From Bacillus sp. JCM 19041 (GTDB lineage: Bacteria > Bacillota > Bacilli > Bacillales > Bacillaceae_D): a stretch of 40,952 nucleotides of DNA. The stretch spans positions 1 through 40,952 of the forward strand of contig BAXC01000038.1 of the NCBI GenBank assembly GCA_001310375.1, read 5' to 3'. The notes below the pieces were generated by a model. That model saw only the letters and a list, made by a program, of their open reading frames with translations, made no database searches and was not told the origin of the DNA. The translations under genes and the position numbers were made by a program. Below are positions 36,984 through 40,952 of this stretch, in pieces; positions within the stretch are counted from its first letter, which is position 1; every line of letters begins with the position of its first letter.

Positions 36984-37178
36984 CTAAACCGTCAAAATGT
37001 CAGAAAAGCGCGAAATAACTCTGGTTACAACACCCATATGAAATGTTGGTGTCATCATTGGATCAAATGGAGGCATTTCGTTCCAAACATCGTCAATCCA
37101 ACTTTCAGGTACGGCTGAATTGCCCCATTCTTTATTGTAGCTACGCCTCCAATAATCTTGATAAATTCGACTCCTTAT
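36984..37178 (-). CDS. Unrecognised small protein, start uncertain
   Basis: About 60 residues of protein-like text (IYQDYWRRSYNKEWGNSA, WIDDVWNEMPPFDPMMTP, HMGVVTRVISRFSDILTV) read from about 37166 to a stop at 36984. A ribosome-like AAGGAG lies at 37176-37171 but only an ATT follows at a workable distance, so the start may be an ATT or lost to another one-base error. Not recognised; aromatic and acidic residues suggest a soluble protein. Confidence 0.4.
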   Translation of the reverse strand: MRSRIYQDYWRRSYNKEWGNSAVPESWIDDVWNEMPPFDPMMTPTFHMGVVTRVISRFSDILTV

Positions 37179-37268
37179 AGTTACTATAAAAGTAACACAA
37201 TTATGGTGAGAAAATAATAGACCTACAATTGAAATAAGAAATTACTTCTTTCTCGAAAGGACTTTTAA

Positions 37269-38203
37269 ATGGATATTATAACCGTTGTGCTGACGATAGC
37301 GACAATGGCAATCATTATCGCATTTGGCGCTGCACTTGCTATTAAAATACCAATTACAAGGGAAGCAAAGCATTTGTTTATGACTTTAATCATTAACATT
37401 GCCGTCCTTTCATTATTTTAAACGGGGTTTTTAACTCTGATATTACTGAAGAAGTTTTACGACAAGTACTCATCGTCTTCTTCGCTTCCATTTTCTTTAA
37501 CATATTCGCTGTTTCTCTAAGCTTACTTGTAGGTCGGATACTTGGTTTCCAATGGTCCCTTGCAAAGAAGCTTGCACTTCTTGCCGCAATCGGAAATACT
37601 GGATTTATTGGCATCCCCTTAGCGGCAGCAATATTTGGACCCATTGGTGGTCTACTAGCAGCTGTATTTGATGCGGGGTTAGATGTTGTATTGTTTTCAC
37701 TCGGTATCTATTTACTTCAAAGTGATCAACGGTTCCAGTTTAAGCAATTAAAAGCGCTTATAAATCTACCTCTAGCTGCCATTATAATTGGTCTATTGTT
37801 TGCGCTAAGTGGATTTAACGCTCCAATTATTTTAAAAAATTTATCTAGCATGCTTTCAAGCCTTGCTGCTCCGCTAGCAATGCTCTATATCGGCTTTTTG
37901 CTTCCACCCTTTTTCAAGAAAAAAGCAAATATATTATTCCGGGAACTTTGGTACCCACTCATTATGCGACTCGTTTTAATTCCGGTAATCAGCGTCCTTG
38001 TTATAGTTGTAATCCCAATGGACGATTTCCTCCAGCAATTGTTTATCATTTTAACAGCGATGCCTACATTTATGCTGGCTACTGTACTATTTTCACGCTA
38101 TACACACGATGAGGAAAAAGCGGTTGTTACGACCGTTATTTCAACATTATTGTCTCTTGTTACCATTCCCCTCATCGCCGTTTTTGCTTCTTTCTTATTA
38201 TAA
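37269..38203 (+). CDS. AEC-family (auxin-efflux-carrier-like) transporter (frameshifted)
   Basis: About 311 aa with ten helices of the AEC family, BART superfamily. The first frame (ATG at 37269, AAGGA) reads MDIITVVLTIATMAIIIAFG to INIAV; adding one C near 37406 gives PFIILNGVFNSDI and the rest follows to VFASFLL. Signature parts: AAIGNTGFIGIPLAAAIFG, and MLSSLAAPLAMLYIGFLL. AEC proteins export or exchange organic acids or amino acids in bacteria; substrate unknown. A terminator follows at 38204-38238. Confidence 0.9.
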
Positions 38204-38238
38204 AAGTAGCCACTGAAATTGATGTAGTGGCTATTTTG
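38204..38238 (+). terminator. Terminator after the AEC transporter
   Basis: TAGCCACT and AGTGGCTA pair with a loop of about 11 bases, followed by TTTT. Confidence 0.8.
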
Positions 38239-38600
38239 GAGTCAATTGTTGTGGGAGATTGCTTATCCTCAACTCCAATTGTTCATGCTTGATGTCTTAT
38301 ATCATGCATAAACAACAATAGTATGTAGGTTACGATTTTTTTAAAACTAATTAAAGAGTTTCCGAACAAGATGACCTTTTGAACAAGTTTTTCTAGTCGA
38401 ACCATCTCCACTTGCAATGAAATGATCAGCAACAAGCGAACGGCATACAAGACAAGATGAGACCCACAACTATGCTGTTTGTGAGGCTCATCCGTCGGCA
38501 GCGGAAAGCGAAGTGTATGACGGGAGCAAGTACAAAACAAGAAATCATCGTTTATTCACTCACCAGTAAAAAACTTCGTCGCAAGCTGAAAGTATTATGA
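38239..38600. repeat. Structured intergenic segment, possible dispersed repeat
   Basis: About 360 bases without a convincing gene. A stem TGAG..CACAA / TTGTG..CTCA lies near 38458-38492, followed by GTCGGCAGCGGAAAGCG, a GC-rich word like those in dispersed intergenic repeats of bacilli. The minus-strand frame crossing it lacks a ribosome site. Membership of a repeat family is inferred from memory of similar motifs, not shown here. Confidence 0.35.
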
Positions 38601-38710
38601 TTAAATTTTCACCGCGGTAATAATTAATCTAGTTCATTCATTATGCGTATCGTATTATGCTTATATTTATGTTATCATTTAACTGAATTTTCTTTATAAG
38701 GAGATTGCTA

Positions 38711-39502
38711 ATGTCATATCAATCCAAAGAAATTGATCAGGCGCTTAACTATATCCAAGACCATTTGCATGATCCACTTACTTTGCATCGACTTGCAAAA
38801 GAAGTATCATACAGTCCGTATCATTTTTCACGAATATTTAAAGAAAGAACTGGCTTACCCCCGCTCTATTATGTTTCTACAATGCGGCTCCAGCGTGCAA
38901 AAGAATTATTACTCACCACCGATTTTGATGTACGTGACATCGGAATGGAAATAGGTCAACAGAGTTTAGGGACTTTTACATCTCGCTTTACAAAGAGTGT
39001 TGGACTTCCACCGGCACAGTTCAGACAGTCCGTACATTCAACAAACAACATCGTTCATGCGCTGCAACAACTTAAAAAATTTCCAATGTCCACACCTCAT
39101 TTACAATCAGAGGACAGTGTGTCTGGAACCATTTCCGCAAACGTACCCCTTAACGGCATTATTTTAGTCGGTTTATTCACTAAGGCATTACCAGAAGGCC
39201 TCCCAGAATATGGGACATTACTCGACTCATTAGGTGATTTTTCCTTTAAAAATGTACATCCAGGAACCTATTATTTGATGGCTACTTCTATTTCCTGGGG
39301 AATAGAGTCGAAGCAAATACTTCTTCCACACAAAACATTGCGAACACGAGCACCTAAACCGATTATTATTAAGAAAGGAGAGCGTGTTGCCCATCAAAAC
39401 CTTCATTTACATTCCCCGCGCCTTGATGATCCGCCAATATTAGTTTCTTTACCTCTTTTGATGCAATCATTTTTAACACGCATAACTCGTATGAATCAAT
39501 AA
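38711..39502 (+). CDS. AraC-family regulator
   Basis: 263 aa. Two HTH motifs at the N-terminus (LTLHRLAKEVSYSPYHFSRIFKE and VRDIGMEIG...FTSRFTKSVGLPPAQFRQ), the reverse of the classical C-terminal placement. The remaining 150 residues (VPLNGIILVGLFTKALPEG, HPGTYYLMATSI, KPIIIKKGERVAHQNLHLH) look like a beta-rich ligand domain. Start at 38711, behind AAGGAG. The following GNAT gene is 20 bases downstream and probably co-transcribed. Confidence 0.87.
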   Translation: MSYQSKEIDQALNYIQDHLHDPLTLHRLAKEVSYSPYHFSRIFKERTGLPPLYYVSTMRLQRAKELLLTTDFDVRDIGMEIGQQSLGTFTSRFTKSVGLPPAQFRQSVHSTNNIVHALQQLKKFPMSTPHLQSEDSVSGTISANVPLNGIILVGLFTKALPEGLPEYGTLLDSLGDFSFKNVHPGTYYLMATSISWGIESKQILLPHKTLRTRAPKPIIIKKGERVAHQNLHLHSPRLDDPPILVSLPLLMQSFLTRITRMNQ

Positions 39503-39522
39503 ACAAACTTGGAGGTATGTTT

Positions 39523-39975
39523 ATGAAAATAATTGAACTACAAACGCTTAACCAACAATTTGAAGAAGCCGTTTACCTCTATTGGCGCGAATGGGGAAAT
39601 GAAGACAACTACCCATTTTATAAAGATTGTATGATTCACTCGCTAATTACTAAAGATTCCCTTCCACACTTTTATATTGCACAAATCGACGAAAAAACGA
39701 TTGGCACCTTTGCATTATTACGTAATGACCTAAACAGCAGACAAGACCTATACCCATGGCTAGCGTGCTTATTTATTGATCCAAAGCACCGAGGGAATGC
39801 GTTAGGATCTCGTTTATTAACCGAGGCCACTCAACTCGCTGCTGACAAAGGCTATAAAAATCTGTACTTAACCTCTGATCTAGATGGCTATTATGAGAAA
39901 TACGGCTGGTTTAATAGTGGTTTAGCTTATGGATCAAACGGTGGGTCGATTAAGCTTTATGAAAAAGAGACTTGA
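39523..39975 (+). CDS. GNAT acetyltransferase
   Basis: 150 aa. Acetyl-CoA-binding core FALLRNDL, LACLFIDPKHRGNALGSRLL (motif A, R-G-N-A-L-G), and TSDLDGYYEKYGW near the C-terminus. The ATG at 39523 is better spaced from GGAGG than the one at 39517. Probably in an operon with the AraC gene; no homology to the GNAT at 25761 beyond the fold. Substrate unknown. Confidence 0.86.
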   Translation: MKIIELQTLNQQFEEAVYLYWREWGNEDNYPFYKDCMIHSLITKDSLPHFYIAQIDEKTIGTFALLRNDLNSRQDLYPWLACLFIDPKHRGNALGSRLLTEATQLAADKGYKNLYLTSDLDGYYEKYGWFNSGLAYGSNGGSIKLYEKET

Positions 39976-40011
39976 TTAAAATCAAACGAAAAACTCAAAT
40001 TGATACCTAAT

Positions 40012-40050
40012 AAAAAGTGAAGTGGTTCTTTTAAAACCTCTTCACTTTTC
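40012..40050. terminator. Terminator after the GNAT gene
   Basis: AAAAGTGAAGTGGTT and AACCTCTTCACTTTT pair with one bulge; T tracts on both sides. It also faces the end of the sda-like gene on the other strand. Confidence 0.82.
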
Positions 40051-40057
40051 TCAATCA

Positions 40058-40192
40058 TTATTCTTTTATCTCTAGTTTTCTTCGTTCCATTTCTTCTACT
40101 AACAACTTAATAAATTCGTCCGCAAGCTCCATCTTTATTGCTTTCTTATAAGATCTAAGCAATACATCATTTGGCAAACTTTGTAGAGACAA
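40058..40192 (-). CDS. sda: Sda-like sporulation histidine kinase inhibitor
   Basis: 44-aa protein: SLQSLPNDVLLRSYKKAIKM followed by ELADEFIKLLVEEMERR. This is the pattern of Sda (LSDELLIESYFKA...N..FIELIENEIKRR), a helical hairpin that inhibits KinA and delays sporulation under DNA stress. It starts with TTG at 40192, seven bases after AGGAGG, and stops at 40058. Its small size hides it from ordinary gene callers. Role inferred from family resemblance. Confidence 0.78.
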   Translation of the reverse strand: MSLQSLPNDVLLRSYKKAIKMELADEFIKLLVEEMERRKLEIKE

Positions 40193-40287
40193 ACGAATTC
40201 CTCCTCTAATTGCCTATTTAATTGTTTGAATTAATGGTTTTCTTTCTGTAACGATGGTCTAACTCCAGTGGAAGGAGGTAAATCGAA

Positions 40288-40714
40288 ATGCAATTTACAT
40301 CCTTTACCGATTATGCATTAAGAACATTGATCTATGCTGGCACCATTGAGAAGGGAAACCTCGCTACTTTAGGTAGAATTTCTGGTGCGTATGGGATTTC
40401 CGATAATCATTTGAAACAGATCGTCCAAGCATTAAGTAAAACCGGTTATATTGAAACAGTCTCAGGTAGAAATGGAGGAATTAGACTTGCACTGGAACCC
40501 GAGTGTATAACAATCGGTTCCAGTGTCAGAGAGTTTAAAAAAATGGATCTTATTGAATTTTAAGGAAAACCATTCTTGCATCATCAGCCCGGCTTGCCAT
40601 TTACAGCATATTCTACACGAAACGCTAGAAGCAGCATTCCAAGTGCTGGATCGTTACACGTTAACAGATATTCTCGTAAATCAAAACCAACTCAAAGATT
40701 TGTTGTTAAAATAA
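40288..40714 (+). CDS. Rrf2-family regulator, NsrR-like (frameshifted)
   Basis: About 142 aa. N-terminal winged helix (MQFTSFTDYALRTLIYAG, ISDNHLKQIVQALSKTGYIETVSGRNGGIRLA), then a C-terminal Fe-S segment. The first frame stops after KKMDLIEF at 40563; the second continues KENHSCIISPACHLQHIL to LLLK at 40714. If one T is removed from the run at 40558-40561 the join reads LIEFKENHSC, with only two cysteines. If TG was lost it would read LIECFKENHSC, with the third cysteine of NsrR. The ribosome site is GGAAGGAGG. NsrR senses nitric oxide; the identity hinges on that base count. Confidence 0.82.
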
Positions 40715-40815
40715 AATAAATTACTCTTTTTTTATCGTACCAAAAACGTCATTGTATCAAACTTGTACTTAACTTACACCGTTTTTATGTTTTCTATCAA
40801 ATCGAATCCCAGCTG

Positions 40816-40839
40816 AGCCAACCGCGGTTTGGCTTTTTT
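40816..40839 (+). terminator. Terminator after the Rrf2 regulator
   Basis: AGCCAA and TTGGCT pair around CCGCGGT, followed by TTTTT. Confidence 0.75.
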
Positions 40840-40900
40840 GTTTTCCTTTTTATTTATAATCTTACCTCCCTTCGTTCACACTAGGAGCAGTTCATCTTGT

Positions 40901-40929
40901 TTCTTATATACCCTGTACGTATATAAGAA
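40901..40929. promoter_or_regulatory. 11-bp inverted repeat before the gene at the right edge
   Basis: TTCTTATATAC and GTATATAAGAA are perfect inverted arms around a 7-base centre (CCTGTAC). They end seven bases before GGAGG. Confidence 0.55.
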
Positions 40930-40947
40930 AGGAAGGAGGTTATTTAT

Positions 40948-40952
40948 TTGGA
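40948..40952 (+). CDS. First codons of a gene that leaves the window
   Basis: AAGGAGG at about 40934-40940 followed by TTG at 40948. Only two codons are inside, so the product is unknown; the true start could also be just outside. Confidence 0.4.

Noticed and set aside
38283..38540. 85-codon minus-strand frame
   Set aside because: No ribosome site, cysteine/histidine-rich composition unlike a real protein, and it crosses a structured repeat-like segment.

Overview
The window reads as chromosomal DNA of a spore-forming, low-to-mid GC Bacillaceae bacterium. The evidence is a tricistronic-type gerA germination operon behind a sigma-G-like promoter, an Sda-like sporulation checkpoint peptide, an S-box methionine operon, AGGAGG-type ribosome sites and Bacillus-like proteins throughout. 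An alkaliphilic Bacillus relative (Alkalihalobacillus/Shouchella type) is a guess from protein style, not shown. No rRNA, tRNA, CRISPR, phage or complete insertion sequence was seen.

Layout, left to right. (1) 16-1439: YfcC-type transporter. (2) 1543-5685: SAM riboswitch, metN-metI-metQ and an M20 amidohydrolase. (3) 5852-6280: DUF4064 membrane protein. (4) 6356-12020: acid-sugar island with an rpiR-gntP-ltnD-otnK operon (minus) divergent from a class II aldolase (plus), with matching palindromes in front of both. (5) 12079-17405: spore germinant receptor operon gerA-gerC-72 aa protein-gerB-gerB. (6) 17404-22504: response regulator, histidine kinase, ABC ATPase and FtsX-type permease, with an internal promoter carrying phased repeats. 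(7) 22824-26244: serine hydrolase, POT peptide transporter and GNAT acetyltransferase. (8) 26630-31597: five-gene galactonate operon (kdgR-kdgK-KDPGal aldolase-dgoD-gntP). (9) 31773-33001: leader peptide, attenuator-like RNA and rsgA. (10) 33230-35509: TetR repressor divergent from a DHA2 efflux pump. (11) 35620-40952: DUF2087 regulator, DoxX, AEC transporter, AraC regulator, GNAT, an sda-like small gene, an Rrf2/NsrR-like regulator, and the start of one more gene at the edge.

The most striking global feature is about 26 single-base frame disruptions in 18 genes. Most are one-base losses from short homopolymers, mainly G or C; a few look like gains in runs of seven or eight A/T. In each case the protein is well conserved on both sides and one base restores a full-length family member. 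This looks like sequencing or assembly error rather than gene decay, so I annotate these genes as single CDSs and give each suspected site. Several genes that look intact (dgoD, tetR, gntP, kdgR) have a wrong start or end for the same reason.

The best candidates for new biology are the leader-peptide/attenuator in front of rsgA, the tetronate-type cluster with a class II FBA-family aldolase in place of OtnC/OtnI, and the dual-GerB germination operon.
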